From NCBI GenBank assembly GCA_018697195.1, contig JAGMWU010000076.1:124001-188000 (forward strand): a stretch of 64,000 bases of DNA, written 5' to 3'. Every line of letters starts with the position of its first letter. Position 1 is the stretch's first letter. The notes beneath the pieces are model-generated. The model was not told the DNA's origin and ran no database searches. It saw only the letters and a list, made by a program, of their open reading frames with translations. Both the position numbers and the translations under genes were made by a program. The DNA is from Certhia americana. Its lineage: Eukaryota; Chordata; Aves; Passeriformes; Certhiidae. Below are positions 26,701-40,900 of the stretch, piece after piece.

Positions 26701-29700
26701 CTTCCCTCACTTTGGCCATTTTTTTGTCAGTCTTAAGTCCTGGTTGTTATTGTTTCTGAGCCACATATGGAACAAAATTCCATGAGAGAAAGAAAGAAAG
26801 GAAAAATCTTAGCTCCGAACAGTGGGATAATGCTCTTCTGTTCAAATAGAGATGAGTTAAACTAAAGCTGAAGAGTGAATGAAGGAGAAAATTTGCCAGC
26901 TCACAGGAATACAGGAACAGGGATGATTTCTCTGATTTACTAATCAGACATGCTTAAACTGTCTATCAGTGATCATTTTATTTCTAGAGAAAGGAGATTT
27001 CCAAATCCACAGAAAATTTTAAAAGGAGCACAAAAACCTGTGGGCTGGAAGCTCCAAAGGATGTTAGGCTGCACATGTACTCCTCATGTGTCAGCAAAGC
27101 TGGAGATGTTCTCCCACTTGGCAGGCTCTTTGTGGGTCAGTAGCTCTCGATGGATTGAGAGTCCATTCCAGGCTGGAGTCATTGTCAGCAAGAAAATGGG
27201 AACAGAGGCATCCCTAGTTTGGGTCTTCGGCACAGTTTTCTCATGTGTTTGATTTGAGCCAAGGGCAGGCATTGAATTAAGGTCTTAGGGCTGTTCTGTT
27301 GTTTATAACCAAAACATGGTGTTAGTGTTGTAGCTGTGAGTTAGTGAAAGAGGTGTCCAAAGGTATGTGGTTTTGATTTGTTCCTCTGACAACTGTTTGG
27401 TTTATTAGCCCAAATCAACTTTGGCTTGCCTTGCCAACAACAAATGTAATTCTCCAGAAATGTTCTTTTTCAAGCCTCCATCCTTGAGCATTTCTGAAAT
27501 GAAGTGCTGCTGAGGAAAGCAGCAACCTCTGCTGGTCTTGTGATTATGGGTCCAGTTTCACCCTTGAGAACGCTGCAGTAGGGAGTGGCAGAAGGAAACC
27601 CTGGGCCATCTTCATACAGCGTTGGGGGGAAAATCTGTGCTGCCTTTGGGATTCAGAAAAAGCAACAGCCTGCTAGGAATAGAAAACCACTGGCCAAGAG
27701 ATCAGGACAGTGGACCTAAAAGGTGGTTTTCTGAGTTCATTCTTGAGCTTACAGTATGTATGACATTCCCCAAGTGAGTGTCCTTCTGCTAGTGCTGGGT
27801 TTGCATTTGTCTCATCTGTGGCCTTCCTAGCTTGCTGAGGGTTTCCTAGCACTCAGAGCATTCTGATTAATACCTTTTTGTAGCGTATCTAATCTCTACT
27901 GTTGATGATTTCCCGATCTCATATGAAGAAACTTAATCAAGAGACCCTTGGACTGAAAAGGCCATTTAGTCCGAATTTAAAGTTTAATTGACCAAAACAC
28001 CTACTCAGGTATTCTCCTTGCTTCTGCAAAAGGGATCACTGAAAAATTCTGCTGTTTCAATAAAATGCTATGAAGCCTTTTTTTTCCCCACTCTTCAGCT
28101 TCATGTAAGACAGGACACACATGTGAAGTGTCATGTAAGTTCTCTTCTGGCTAACTGGGTGTTCATCATATCCCCCTACGGGCCCACAGGTTGGTCTTGT
28201 CACCAGTCATGAAAGACTAAAGGCATGAAAGACATGGCTTTGTTGTGTCTGTCTTTGGCATTAGTAAGAATTTCCAGCTTTATAAAAAAGAACAAGGACA
28301 TGAAAAACAGAATGAAGAGAACTGTGGTGTATGCCACTACTTTATTAGCTTGTAATCAGTCATGGAGCTGTCCAGAGGAGCAGACCTTTGGGAAAATGTG
28401 TTCTACCCCACAGCAAACAGTCCTAGGCATGACTAGATGGAGGAGGTGATGTGAACTGAGAGCCAGGAGGTGCATGGAGCAGTACCCTGACTCGAGAGAG
28501 ACTGAGGCAGGCTTTTCTGTGTCACATTGGATTGGTTTGAGTAAACAGAGCCCATGCATTTCCAAAAGGCCTCTAACAAATGTGTGAGACATCCTGCAAC
28601 CCTGTACCGGAGCAGTGCCACAGCTGGGAGCTCACCTTTCAGCTGTGCCTTGCCTGCTTCCATATTTCAGAAGTTTGCAAGGATAAGATGGGAGTTTTAG
28701 ACAAGTTAATACTTTTGAAACTCACGTGACCCTTCAGGATCTTGGAACTGTAGCAGGAAAAGGTTTTTAAAAAAGCAAAAGCTTCATTGTTTTTCACATT
28801 GAAGCAAATCCATAAAATCTGTGCATTTCAATGTATGCTTCAGAGGTAAACTCCTTTTAATCCACAGAATAAATTTGCTGCATTACATTAAATGTAGAAG
28901 AGACTTTTTGCACTTTTTTTTTTTTTTTTTGCAGAACTATCTATTAGTTGTTTCTAAGCTAGAATAATGGTAATTTGGCTTCATTCTTCATCGTTGATTT
29001 CATCACATGGTAGAATATTTCTGACACTCTGCAACACTAACACCTTTACCAAACATGGATTGAGAAAAAATAAAGGAAGAGCATGCATTTCATATTCTCA
29101 TATTTGTCTTTTTACAAGCTTTAGCCCCACAATGCCTATAAATGCTGCAAATGCAGACAAATTAGGATCAATACCAATGCCTCTGAAAAAGTATTTAAAA
29201 ACAAAACACATTTAGAGGATACAAAATTTATGCAGAAATGCAAGGAAGAGACGACCGTCAGTGAGTTTCAATGAAATACCTGCATTTTTTTCAGCATTTT
29301 CAGTTTCAACATAGTGGAATTTAATTTATTTTTGGGATGTGTTTTTGCTTTATAATAAAACACTGTGGATTGAAAGCTTCAGCCTTTGCATGTTACATCT
29401 TGCCTTTTGAGGTCTTCAAGGACATCAAGCTCTCACAATAGCTCTAGAGGTGGAGAATGCCTTCTGTCACCTCAGAAGAGAACTCCTATTGTTGTTTCTT
29501 GTTCTGGCTGCACAAGCAGCTCAAAAGGCAAGTCACACTTGGTTCCTAACAGAGGCAGCTGCTACTCATGGGGTGAATTCCAGCCCAAACGCCCTGTGGG
29601 CTGCTGCAAGCCCAAATCTCCTGGATGTCCAAGAGAATTGGGGATACGGATCTCCTTTCATAAGGAACATGCCAAAATGGCAGGTTTTTATGTTCATTGA

Positions 29701-31599
29701 TGGGGATTCCCCACAGATATGTTACTTACTTTGGACATCTTTTGCATCTGTCACTGTCTGTAAGTCAGTGATTCTGAAGTGATTCCACATGCAGCCAGAT
29801 TCTGCCTTAAACCTCCCAGTGTGCACATACATTGATGTTTGGTCCAGAAGAGACTTCCCTCTTCCTGTGCAAATTCAGTAGCCTCTTACAGGGGTTCTGC
29901 CTTACCTTTTTTCTCCCAGGTGATGGAAAATGTGAGCTTCTCTTTTTGTGGTATCTTTTAAGCTATTCTGGCTGCCAGTTGCCTCTGCTTTTTTCTGTGA
30001 GGCAGTGGGGGAATGTTTATGAAATGGTTGTATGTCATATGCACTTTAATGGAAACTTGAGACAAATCATCTCAGCTTTACTTAACACTCTGTTCTTAAA
30101 AGCCAGATGTTGAAAAAGTTTCAAAAATGTATCTGTCATGCTCAGAATCCAAGCATTTGCACACAATCAATTTTAGACACGCAAGTAGTTTGCTGAATGC
30201 AAAAGGCTAATGGCAGCTGCTTGTAGGACTGGTGCTCTGACCTGGATTCTTTCTGCTGTAGTAAAGTGAGATCTGGGCACTAAATCTTAATTCCAGATCA
30301 GGAGTTTGCTCAACCCAGGCTTCTAGCACAGTCAGCTGGTGATCTGAGTGCTCATCATGAGGTGCCCCTTTTTCTTCACCATTTATATCCACAGCTTCAA
30401 GGAATTAGATGGATGAATACCTGAATTAAGGGAGGATAAATTAGACACACAAATTTATCTGATCAGGTGAAAGTGCTCAGGCTGCAGTCTAGGGCCAGAC
30501 TCCATCCCTAGTGGCTCTGCTTAACACAGCAGGAGCACTGAGGTAGCACCATATTCCCACTGCATTCCTCTGCTTTTGTTCAGCTCTTCCCATCTGCACA
30601 AGAACTTTGGCTGCTTTAACTGGCCTCTGGTGAAGGTGGACCAAGGGAAGGCTGCTTGGTCGTATTCAGTCACAGCCCTGTACTCAGTCAAATACAAGGG
30701 TAGCAAGGGCATGCAAATACTTGGGAAAAGAGCCACCCACTTCTCTGTTTTAGCTCCCTCATGAAGAGAAATTATTTGTTTCACTGAGTAAATGCCCTGC
30801 AGTGGTGCCTTGTTTCCTTTCTATGATAAGAAGAGATTTTGTGTGAGTTGGATCTTCCTTGACTGAAGTTTTTCTTGGGCCTATATGGAAGCTGGAGTAG
30901 TCAATACCATCAGTAATCTCCCTTCACTGAGTAAAAACAGGAATATTGATCACTTAAAGAGAAATACCTAGGAATTTTTATAGTCAAGCAGAACTTTTAC
31001 TCTGAGTACACTTTTCCTGAAGTGTAGTTCAATGTTAGTATGCAATTGGTTAGTATGCAACCATTTTTTAGGCTTTTAATTTACTGTAAGTTTGCTTTTA
31101 GGGCATGAGATTTGTCGGCTGAATCCAATGGGACTTTAGACAGTGCAGTCCCTGATTATTTCAGCTGCCAGTTTCCAGCCTGTTTTTAAAACTTTGTACT
31201 CTTCTTTTAATAATTAGATAATTTTACTCCCTAAGACTTTATATTCTGGAATTTTAGGTGAAGTATAGAAAAAAAAAAAAGATGTCTTTTCTTTTTTTTT
31301 TTTTCTTCTGGCATAGTCTGCACTTTATGTCTCCGTCAAGTGCTTTTCTAAAGCTGTTTTTCCCAGACTGTGTGTTTTGCATGGGTGGGACAGTGGGTTA
31401 TTGTTAGCCTGTTAGACACAACTCGGCTTGAATACCCTTCAGTAGTTTGGGAGGCAAGTCAGCTCTATTTGCATTTGTTCCAGTCACAAAGGTTTATAGG
31501 TCAGCAAAGGCTGGCTGGAAAAATTCAACATGCCAATGCACTATTCTTCTATGGTTGTCAGGAATTCAAACGTGCTGGTTTTTATATTTCTTCTTGGTC
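26701..31599. other. Non-coding sequence, no gene seen
   Basis: Mostly AT-rich with short frames. A GAAA-rich run lies near 26785-26802. Two overlapping plus frames of 104 and 110 codons occur at 29386-29782, without a recognised domain. An A13 run (about 31268-31280) is followed closely by a T-rich run (31287-31304), a small potential hairpin. No exon could be supported. Confidence 0.5.
28914..28930. repeat. Poly(T) tract, 17 bases, followed by GCAG
   Basis: A T17 run ending directly at GCAG resembles a polypyrimidine tract plus splice acceptor on the plus strand. The frame after it is not recognisable and contains stops, so I treat it as a homopolymer. Confidence 0.7.
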
Positions 31600-31880
31600 A
31601 TGAATATATGATCGCACAGTCTGAAGTCGCTTTGTTTCTTCAGAGCTTGGTACCAGCTGGGACTAAGATGGAGGATGTGACTTGATGCCAGCTTTCTCCC
31701 CCCCTCCTTTTGCCCACACTAATCAGCAGCAAATCAAATGTCCGTGCGTCTGGAGGCAGTGAGAGGGCACTGCTCACCACTGCACTGGAGTGCTGCCGGG
31801 TTTTTCTCTTCTGTGAAAAAGACTCCAGCTGAATAAAAGATGACGTTTGTCCTTTAACAGAAAACATTGCATTAGCTTAA
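31600..31880. promoter_or_regulatory. Candidate conserved non-coding block
   Basis: Repeat-free, more GC-balanced than the flanks, with several binding-site-like words: a CRE-like TGACGTTTG near 31839, CTAATCAGCAGCAAATCAAATG near 31720 and CATTAGCTTAATC near 31871. The 75-codon minus frame across it has no domain. The enhancer role is inference only. Confidence 0.3.
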
Positions 31881-32299
31881 TCTCCCTTCTGGTTTGGGTG
31901 CTCTTTTTTTCTTTCTGTTTCTATTTAGGTATATGAAATGTTTCCTGCTTAGTGAGATGCAGAGATGGTGTGGAGACCTTCATTTGTATACAGACTGACA
32001 AAGAGTTGGCATCTTTTAGGATTCAGAATATTGAAAGTCGTGCATATAGCTTTAGTGTACACTGATAAAGATATCTCCTGAAAACTTTGGAGTACCACCA
32101 ACAGCCTGATCTTTTCAGAGCTTGCAATCAAAGCTTCAAATATGTACTAAAAAGACTGTCTTTCCTAAAGAAAGCATTTCCTTAGCTTTGTTTTTCATCC
32201 ACTAGTTTTAGAGAAGGTATGGCCTTTTGCAGTTCTTAAAATGAAATATAAATTTATCCACTGTAATTCGATTCCTTCCAAGCTGCATTTTGAATTTTA

Positions 32300-32900
32300 A
32301 ATGGTGTGTCTGAACGCATTGTGCAGGATACTATTGCAGTTTTGCTGGGAGCTGACATCTCATTTCCAGGCTGGCTCACTGCAGCCCATTACCCTGAAAT
32401 CCGTAAGCCCCGCTTGAGTTGGACTGATTTTAACTCAGTTACAAAACCCACTTATCTTTATAGCTGTAGCTTGAGATCTGAGAATTTTCTTATGAAGGAA
32501 TAAAATAATGCCAGATCTCCTTTTAATATGCTCATTGAAATGCAAACTGTGACCTTTCTTGTTCTGTTGTAAAGAGTCTTTCTGCAAAGTAGGGGCTGTT
32601 TGGGGGCGTCGCATGTGCAGCAGCTCCCCCTCCTCCTGCTGCCTCCATTGGGGCAGCCAGGGAGCCCCGTTCCTTTTGAATGCAGGATTTGCTGCCAAGT
32701 TGGCACCACTGTTCATGTTTATAGATTTAAATTCAGCACATGGCTTTAACTCTTCAGCTGCACTGGCTGCAAACAATCGCCCCAAACCAAACGCAAAGGT
32801 ATAATCAGTTCATTGTCTCCTCCTTGCCAAGTTGCATCTGACCCTTGGAAATCCAGTGGGGAACGTTATTTTAAATGCCATCTTGGGTAAGGCACATGCA
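32300..32900. promoter_or_regulatory. Candidate conserved non-coding block
   Basis: A nuclear-receptor half-site-like TGACCTTT lies near 32551, an ATTTTAAATGGTG stretch near 32293, and a GC-rich core with GGGGGCGTCGCATGTGCAGCAG-like sequence near 32603. Frames overlap on both strands (up to 116 codons), none recognisable. It looks like unique regulatory DNA next to a G16 homopolymer, without proof. Confidence 0.3.
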
Positions 32901-32952
32901 GGGAGCAAAAGAATGTTTTACATGGAAATGTTTACAAAATATTAAACCTTTC

Positions 32953-32968
32953 GGGGGGGGGGGGGGGG
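32953..32968. repeat. Poly(G) tract, 16 bases
   Basis: An uninterrupted G16 run in AT-rich surroundings. Such runs can fold as G-quadruplexes and are hard to sequence, so the length may be inaccurate. Confidence 0.95.
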
Positions 32969-34238
32969 AAGCAGTTCCTAAAATAAACCTTTTTAAAAAT
33001 CACATGAAGGATTGAGGGGAAGATAGTTTGAAATAATTGAAGAAGACTCCACAATTAGAATACTAGTAAGCACAAAAAAAATATAGTTGTTTATAAACCT
33101 CCATTTTCAGCCTACACAACTACTAATGTGTAGTCATGTGGTGCAAACAGCATAAAGTTGTCAGTCACTGGAAATTATTCTGAGAAGAACATGTCGTAAT
33201 TTGTTTGGAGGGTTTTTTGACTTATAAAAAAACAGTTTGGTGTATTTTAGTAAATAAGTCAGTCAGTTTTGACTATTTTATTAAGTAAATTTTAAAAAAA
33301 TAATTCTTAAAATGCAACCATGATTGATTTATTTTGAATGTTTTACACAATTAGAGACGTACTGCTCCATGGCTTTAGTATTTAGTAAAGGAGCAGTGAT
33401 AACCTGATTGAAAATGTAGTCATGCTCTGAAATCTAATATGAATCTTAGCTTCAAAATGGACAAATTAATATTTAATACAGTGATTGGGTGAACACCATC
33501 CACCAGTGAAAGCAAAGGCTGAATCACACCACCTCCAGGCACTGCTAAGGTTTGGGTATGGACAAAAATGCAAAGAAATGCACTTTCCAAGTTTTCAGCT
33601 GCAGCCTTTTACCTGAATCAAGTATGTTTTCCTAACTTGCTCATGTGCTTCATACAAACAGGCCTCTCAGTTATGACTCTGGGATACAAAAATAGTGTGG
33701 GTTTAGCACCTGTATTCAATCATATTTGAGTTACAACAGGGTTGGGGGGTGGAGGATTTACTATTTTTTTCCCAACAATTTGCAAGGCATAAAACACTTT
33801 GCATGTGACAAAATAGCTCTTTCATTCCCGAGTTATTTCCTTTAGCATTAAGTTCTGGATGCAGGTGGGTAGTGATCTGTCTGTAAAACATTCAGTGTAA
33901 TCAAAGGGTAATTTGATAAGTCCCTTTCTGGGATGTTAAGTGTCTTCATAATCATGGATGTGATGTAGCCTATGGGAAGCTTCTTTGTAGCTAGCTCTGA
34001 AACAGATGAAGAGCAATGAAGCATCTCAGCTACACTGTAAACATGTAACTGTATTCTTATTTTAGAATAATAAAAATCATATTATCTTTTTGTCTCAAAC
34101 CCTGTTGAGTGTTTTGGTACAGGATGCACTCAAAATAGCTTTCTTTTTTGGCAATAATTTTATTCTTTAAAGTGAATAATTCCTTCGTAGAGTGTCAGAT
34201 ATACCACATTAATTGTTTCTTGGCGTTTTTCTTCTAAT

Positions 34239-34242
<4 letters not shown>
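32969..34242. other. Non-coding AT-rich sequence, no gene seen
   Basis: Strongly AT-rich with many TTTAAA and AATTAAT words; only one frame of about 60 codons. Nothing recognised. Confidence 0.55.

Positions 34243-34282
<40 letters not shown>
34243..34282. repeat. (GT)20 dinucleotide microsatellite
   Basis: Twenty uninterrupted GT units. The minus-strand Thr-His run in a 94-codon frame is this microsatellite translated, not a protein feature. Confidence 0.97.
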
Positions 34283-34284
<2 letters not shown>

Positions 34285-34944
34285 ATCCGCATGTGCTTTT
34301 CCGTTGTTTCTGGAATTTTAAGGAGGTGAGAAGCACACAAACTGAAGAGTCTCTAATGGTTTGCTTGCTGTAGAAAACAGATTTATTTTTATAAAAATAC
34401 ACACTGTTTTCTGACCTAGTGTGAAAGATGCTGTATTTATACAAACGCTAATGCTGGAAACGCAGCTGTTATGTTACTTAGTGCTTTTATTGGTGTGGTT
34501 TTCACCAGCTCCTAAACCCCTTGGATCATTCCTAAGAGAAAGCCAAAGTTGCAGGCACAGCTTGGATGCCCTTGGGTGTCCTGGACTGTAGTGGATTTGT
34601 TGGCAGTTGCAGCCATGATCGTTAGGTGGGGTTTTGGGGTTGGTTTGGTTTAGTGGAATTGGTTTTGTATAGTGGAGGGAAAACACAGAAATTGTGTATT
34701 GAGACTTCAGTGCCACAGAAGAGGAGCAAGCAGACCACTGACATATCATAGTAATTTTGGATGATGGCAACTCCTTTAATTAGGTGTGTGCAGTGTGAGA
34801 AGCCCCATGGATAATGTTGTTTAGAGTTTGCAGTTTTCTGGAGAGAAAAAATAATAAATCAGCCTTTGAGAATTGCTTTATTTTAAGGTGGGAAAAGGAC
34901 ACAGGATTTTCTTACCTGGTGCTTTAGTTTTCCTCTACTTGTGG

Positions 34945-34976
<32 letters not shown>

Positions 34977-37900
34977 AACACTGATCTTATCCTTGTGAAT
35001 CTCTCCCCTTGTGTTTTTCAGCACCTGCTAGTTCTGCCTCAGGGCTGATGGCTGTGCTCAGACCCCAGCAATAAACTCTGAAGAGGTAGGATACACGGGA
35101 TATTTCAGTATTAGAACAATACGCCATTTTCTTCGTGGTGTCATTATGCAATTTGTAGACATTCAGAAAAGGCAAGGAACTTGACAAGTATTTACATACC
35201 CTGATACTGCCAACAGCCCATTGAGCTTCACCTTCCCAGGGAGGTTATCCCTGTGCCAGGGGAGGCCCCTTATCCCAAGGCAGCTTGTCCTCCCTCCTCA
35301 TCCATGTCCCAGGAGCTGTGACAGCCTGTCAGTGTCTGCCTCTTGGGATGTGGCAGTGGCAGCTCGCTGATGTGGATGTAGGCTGATCCCAGGATTCCTT
35401 TTTGTGCTATGTTCTTTGCCTTTTCTCCCCAACTGAAGTCTGAAACCAAACAGTGTGACCAGGAGCTAGAGTTTGCAAAGGCTGGTCACTGCCAGGAGTA
35501 TTCTGGGATGGAGGGTAGAGGGGGGAATGAGAGACCATTGGTGTTGTTTCTCGGAAGAATTGTCAGGAAGCCTCATCCCTGTTCACCTCTTGCTCTGACT
35601 TAAGGCATAGTGGGAAACTGAAAAGAGCGGTTCAGTTGACAAACAGAACTTGGATCCCTGCAAAGGACCCATATTTTCCTCCTGTCAAATCTTTGAAAGA
35701 TCAGGAAAAAAGTTCTGTTCTTATTGCCTTTAATGCACCCCTTTCCACCCCCTACTTCAGGGCACATATATGTAATCTTCTTCACTCACACTGGGAAAAT
35801 GGTGTTGGAAAGCCAAGAACATGCCTGATGTAATGAAGAATCTCCTTATGACAGTGGCCATTTTTCATAATGAAAAGTTCTGGTTATGCTTCTATCCTGA
35901 GGGCCTCAGCACAAAGATGTACTGTCCCACTAAATGTAGCTTTACTCCTCATCTTACCCCATGCACTTATTTTATCTCAGTATTTTTTCATTGATCCATT
36001 AAAAAAGGAAATACTTCTGAACAGTTGCTTTCATTGAATTCAGATTCTCAGAAAAGTAGATGCTGATTTTAGTTTGTGTAATGAAAGTTTTTAAGAACAT
36101 AACCAATTAAGTTAAAAACAGTTACTCTTTAGAAAGCATTTAGCAATCTAAAACCCAAACTTTTGTAAAATTTTGCATAGTACTTCACTACTTGGTGCAC
36201 ATCCTTGTGGACTAACTGCACAATGAAATGTGGCCTCTAAGCAGATGGGTTACTTTATATAACACTACCTGAAATTAATTTAATTATATTAATGCAGGAA
36301 ATTATATTAATGCTGCTTGATAATCCTTTTTCATTTCTGCTACATACAGGAGTTAAAGGATATTTCTTGCAGTTCTTTGAGCAAGTGTTCTTTGAGGAAT
36401 TGGGGTGGAGGACAGTCTCCTTCTGATTGCTCCATTTGTTTGTCCCTTCACTGAAGTTCAAGCCAAAGGCACACACAGAGCAGTTGCACCTGACAAAGGA
36501 CATTTTGAATTCCTTGGCCCTGCCAGAGGTAGTGGAAAGGAGCACAGGAGCCCCAGGCCTGTCCCATATAAGAAATATCTCCCTTGCCAAGACTGTTACT
36601 GTGCTGTATTTCACACCAATTGCCCCCTGAAAGAAGGGGATGTTTTGTACACTTAACAATACCAAACCTAAACAGAAGTGGGTTTAATTGTGACCACTGT
36701 TGTGCACTGTTCTGTTGCACTCAGAGCTGGATTGTGTGCAGGAGCTGAAAGCCACTGGAGTGGAAGCTGGAAGCGTGTGATGGCTTGTGGGAGCCTGGAG
36801 ATGAACCCAGAGTAGGAAACTGGTGAGACACAGGAGAAAAATAGTTTCTTTCCTCGTATCAAGGTCTAGATCAGCCTGACCCCTCCATGCCCTTCCTGCT
36901 GTCACCACATTAGCACCAGCTTTGACACTTAGAGCTGACCTGTGAGACAGTGCAACCACAGACTGAGTAAATGAAAGTGTGGCATGGAAATATGTGGGAA
37001 AGGCAGTGAAGGGATTGCCAGCCAGATAAATTTCATACAAATTGTATTTCCTTAGAAGGGAGATTTGCACTTGTTGCATTTAGTGGACTTGTATTTGCCC
37101 AACATGCCACTGAGTTAGGTGTTGTATATACTCCCTCTGGGATTTTTTTGACGTAACCAAAGGATTTTTACTTTGCAGGGAATGTTAGCCTGGATTGTGG
37201 CCTTGGTCTGAGCACTCTGTGTAAATTTTTGATATCTAAAGGGGGAGACATCATCTAAAGGGGGAGCCCTTTAGTTGGGGCTCCTCCTGGCATGTCTCGT
37301 GGGGAGTGTTCTCTTCCCTTGGTGAGGTCAGAGTGCTGCTGCTGGAGGGAAAGCTCTAGCTAGGCACTTCTTGCAGTGTGGAGGGGATAATAATTGCCAT
37401 GAAAGATTAATACTGCATTTTTATTACTTTTATTGGTGGTGACTCTGGTTCTGCAGCCCCTCTTTCTTTCTCTGTGTGCATCTGGTGCTAGGAAATTTTG
37501 AGTTGTCCAGGAAATACAGGTAAATAATTTGTTCTCAAATGCATTTTACAATGCTTCACCTAAAAATAGGTACTTCTAAACAATGCAAAAATGAACCAAA
37601 ATCAGGAACCAAATGTAGTTGGTTTTTTTCTGATAGCATACTTTCTTTATATTAGCTTCCAGATGTACATACAGGTGCTGTGTACATGCTATGGATTTAT
37701 TGTTGCTATCCTGTTTAGCAATATGGTGATATTGGCTAGAGAAACTGCTTTTCATGCATTTTTTTTTTTGCATTAACCTAGCTCTTTTATGACTTTCTCT
37801 AACTTGCAAAATTTTCTGTTTCCTCAGAAGGGCAGGAATCTAACAGAAAAGTAATTATCTACCACAAATACGTTTTTTCTTCTAAATAAAGAGTTATAGT

Positions 37901-40900
37901 AGTTGCAGTATTCAGTCCAGAATCAGTGGCAGAGTTTGAGGATCAGGTAATTTGGCAGGTTAGCAACAGAGAGTGCTCAGGTAGCACTCACTTGAGTGCA
38001 GGTTACAGCTTCAAGTCTATGTAAATGTTGAGACCAGACTTTGGAAAACTGTAGCATTCCATTGCATGAGAAACATGTCAAATATTTTCAGGGAGTTTTA
38101 GCACTTAATAGCACTTTGATCTTTCTACAGCAAAACCTTTGGTAACCAAAGTAACTGGCGTTAAAATGTTGAGACTAAAGTAGGTTGCATCAGCATTTCT
38201 GTCAGCATTGCATAACTCAAGGGGACTCATAAATCTGGTTATGCCACCAGTGTCTTGTAGTTAAATGTACCATGGGTTGAAGTATCTGGAAGTTCATTTC
38301 ACAGGTGCAATTCCCACTGGCAGTGAGTGAGGGCCAGCTGCACACCTGGAGTTCTGGTATTGGCAGGGTGGACACTGTGTAGTCCCATTCCTGTAGGGAA
38401 GTTCTCCATCTGCCTCTACAGACAGCATGCCCATCCAAGTAGTTCCCAGCTGCAGGGAGATGCTGTGTGACTGTGTGACATGGGCTGGTGAGAGATGCTG
38501 TCACACTTCACTGGAGCATGTCAGGTGTCCAAACATTGGTCTGAGTAAGAGTGTCAAAGGTTCTATTGTTATTGTTTATTAGTTCTTGAAAGAATTTTAA
38601 AGCAGAAAAATGAATTCACTTGCTAACTACTAACACATTTTCTGAGCACTTCTGAATAGCTGCTGGCTACTGTCTTTGGATATAATAATGGAGTTCAGGC
38701 ATGTTCTCCAACAAGTGTATTGGAAAACTTTATGGATGTGTAAAGAATGTGTGCTGTCCTCTTCCAATGGTGTGTACGGGCCTTTGCAGCCTTCTGAATG
38801 CAGAAGATGCTTTAGTAATGTTATTTTATAGACAATACACACAATAAACGTCCTCTGGCGCTTCAAAGTTGGTAAATCTACACCCTGAATAAAAAGTTAC
38901 AAACATGAACTGAGCTTTTAGCCTCCTGATGTGCCTTAAAACTTCTATTTCTTGGCTAATTTCTTGCCTTCCAACTAGTAGTTGGCAGGGAAGACTGGGA
39001 GCTGCTCTTCAGAAGCAATGCTTGATGGATCTGTCACTAGCAGGCTGCTCTGCAAAAATTCCATGTGAATTGGGCATGCAGGCCACCACCCCTCAGTACG
39101 TCTGAGTCCTGCTTTGCAGAGGGCAAGTAGAAAAGGAGTTTGAAATGGCTCAGCTACAGAGGCATCACCCCTGGTTAAGATAAAGAAACCAGGGGCTTGG
39201 GGAACTCTGTTATATGGAGTTTAGGGCATCTCAGCAGGGACTCTTCCGATGTAAAATTGTGCAAATAAATACCATAAGTAAGTTGCAACCTCAGAAAGAC
39301 ATAACACATGATAAGGTAATGGGTGTCAGGACATAAACAGAATGACCTGCAGAAAAATTGACTTCAGTTCCATAGTTTTGGGGGCATCAGAGAGCAAGGA
39401 GAGTGGGCCTAAACTGACCAAAAAGTGAGGTGGGAGAAAGCTTAATTAGTAGCCAGGTGGTTTAGGGGAAAATCAGCCCTTTCCAGGGCATCCTATCATA
39501 TTATAATCAGTATAGGGCATTCTACACTGACAGTCTAATCCTTCTGTCTGAGGATACTCTGGCCAAGGCCTCAAGAGCTTTCATGGGCCCAAGCAGGTGG
39601 GGAAAGCTCTGGGACAGACCTTCTACATATCATGTTTATAGGCAGAAAACAGAGATCTTTGCAGGCTCAACATCATAACTTTCTTGTGTGAAATAATGCT
39701 GTTTATTTACAATCTTGTAGTTTGGGGAGGGGATGTTTGAGGCATAATGTGGGGTTTTTTCAGAGAAAAAAACCTTGGAAAATACTGCAGTATATTTCAA
39801 AAGCTATTTTTGTCCGTTTATAAACTTACATTCAGCCCTTGCAGATAAGAAAATCATCTGATATATGAAAAAAAAACACAATGCTGCATTTTCCTTTCTA
39901 AATAATAGATGTACATTTATAGATGAAAGCCCCTCCCATTAGTTAAATAATAAATAAAGAGTTGCGTGAGTTTTCTTTCAATTGAAATGGTTTAATTGTT
40001 CCTGATCATCCCAAGCAAATGCAACTGTTACGGTGATGGCTCCAAGTATCAGCCTCACACAGTCAGCATAAAAGGGCATTATTTGCCCAGCTGTGATGAA
40101 AGTACCACACATCAAGGTCTTACGATTAGTTTTGACTTATATTTTAAAAAAGAAAATCTTTGTATTTTTCAGGGAGAACTCTTTGATGAGCTGCATGGTT
40201 GTTATAACTCTGTTCTCCTTCCTCCCCCATTTTTATTTATATTTGCCAATATTTGGATACCTTAAGGTTGAAGTAGCAACAGGTAACACTAAATCACACC
40301 CCCTCTTGTATTAAAGGGACCTCTGAAGTCAGAGATACTGCTGTAGTTCCACATTGAGTTACTAAGCTTTTTTTAAAGGCAGCATTTTTAATTTATTTCT
40401 TAGCCATTCTTTCTTTCCCAAAGGTTCAACTTATCCCCCAAACAGTGCTCTTGCTCCCAGCCTTGCCCAGTATTGTATTTCTCCTCATTAATATCTATAT
40501 TCAACCTGCACATTTTTCAAAGTGCACAGTACCACAGCAATGTCCTAAAATTCAGAAGAGATCTCAAATACTCCTGTAACACTAATGAATATCAGTAGTA
40601 AATTCTGGAGAGCAGGTAACAGATAACTGAAGATAACTAAACCCATTAAAAAGAAAGTGACTAGAAGTTGAAAATAATCCACTGTACTTTGGAGTCTTTC
40701 ATACCTTGACCACTGCCTTGGCCAGGTTTTTGTTGAAGCAGAAGATATTTACCCCGTAATTGATACACACAGTCAGTTTTCCATTAAAAAGTTCCTTTCT
40801 TTTGCACAAGTCTGTGTAAGTGTTCAAATATTCCCCACAGAGTTTGGAACTAGGTATTGGCTGATGATGACTTAGAAACAAGTATGAGCTGACAGTCCTG

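Noticed and set aside
28914..28934. T17 followed by GCAG as a splice acceptor
   Set aside because: No coding continuation and no recognised exon; homopolymers before AG are common by chance.
29386..29782. Overlapping plus-strand frames of 104 and 110 codons, considered as a retroviral env or retrocopy piece
   Set aside because: No motif could be matched, and two frames being open at once argues for chance.
36255..37079. Two minus-strand frames of 136 and 131 codons in succession
   Set aside because: Different frames, no recognised family, overlapping open frames on the other strand, no splice evidence; chance in long non-coding DNA.
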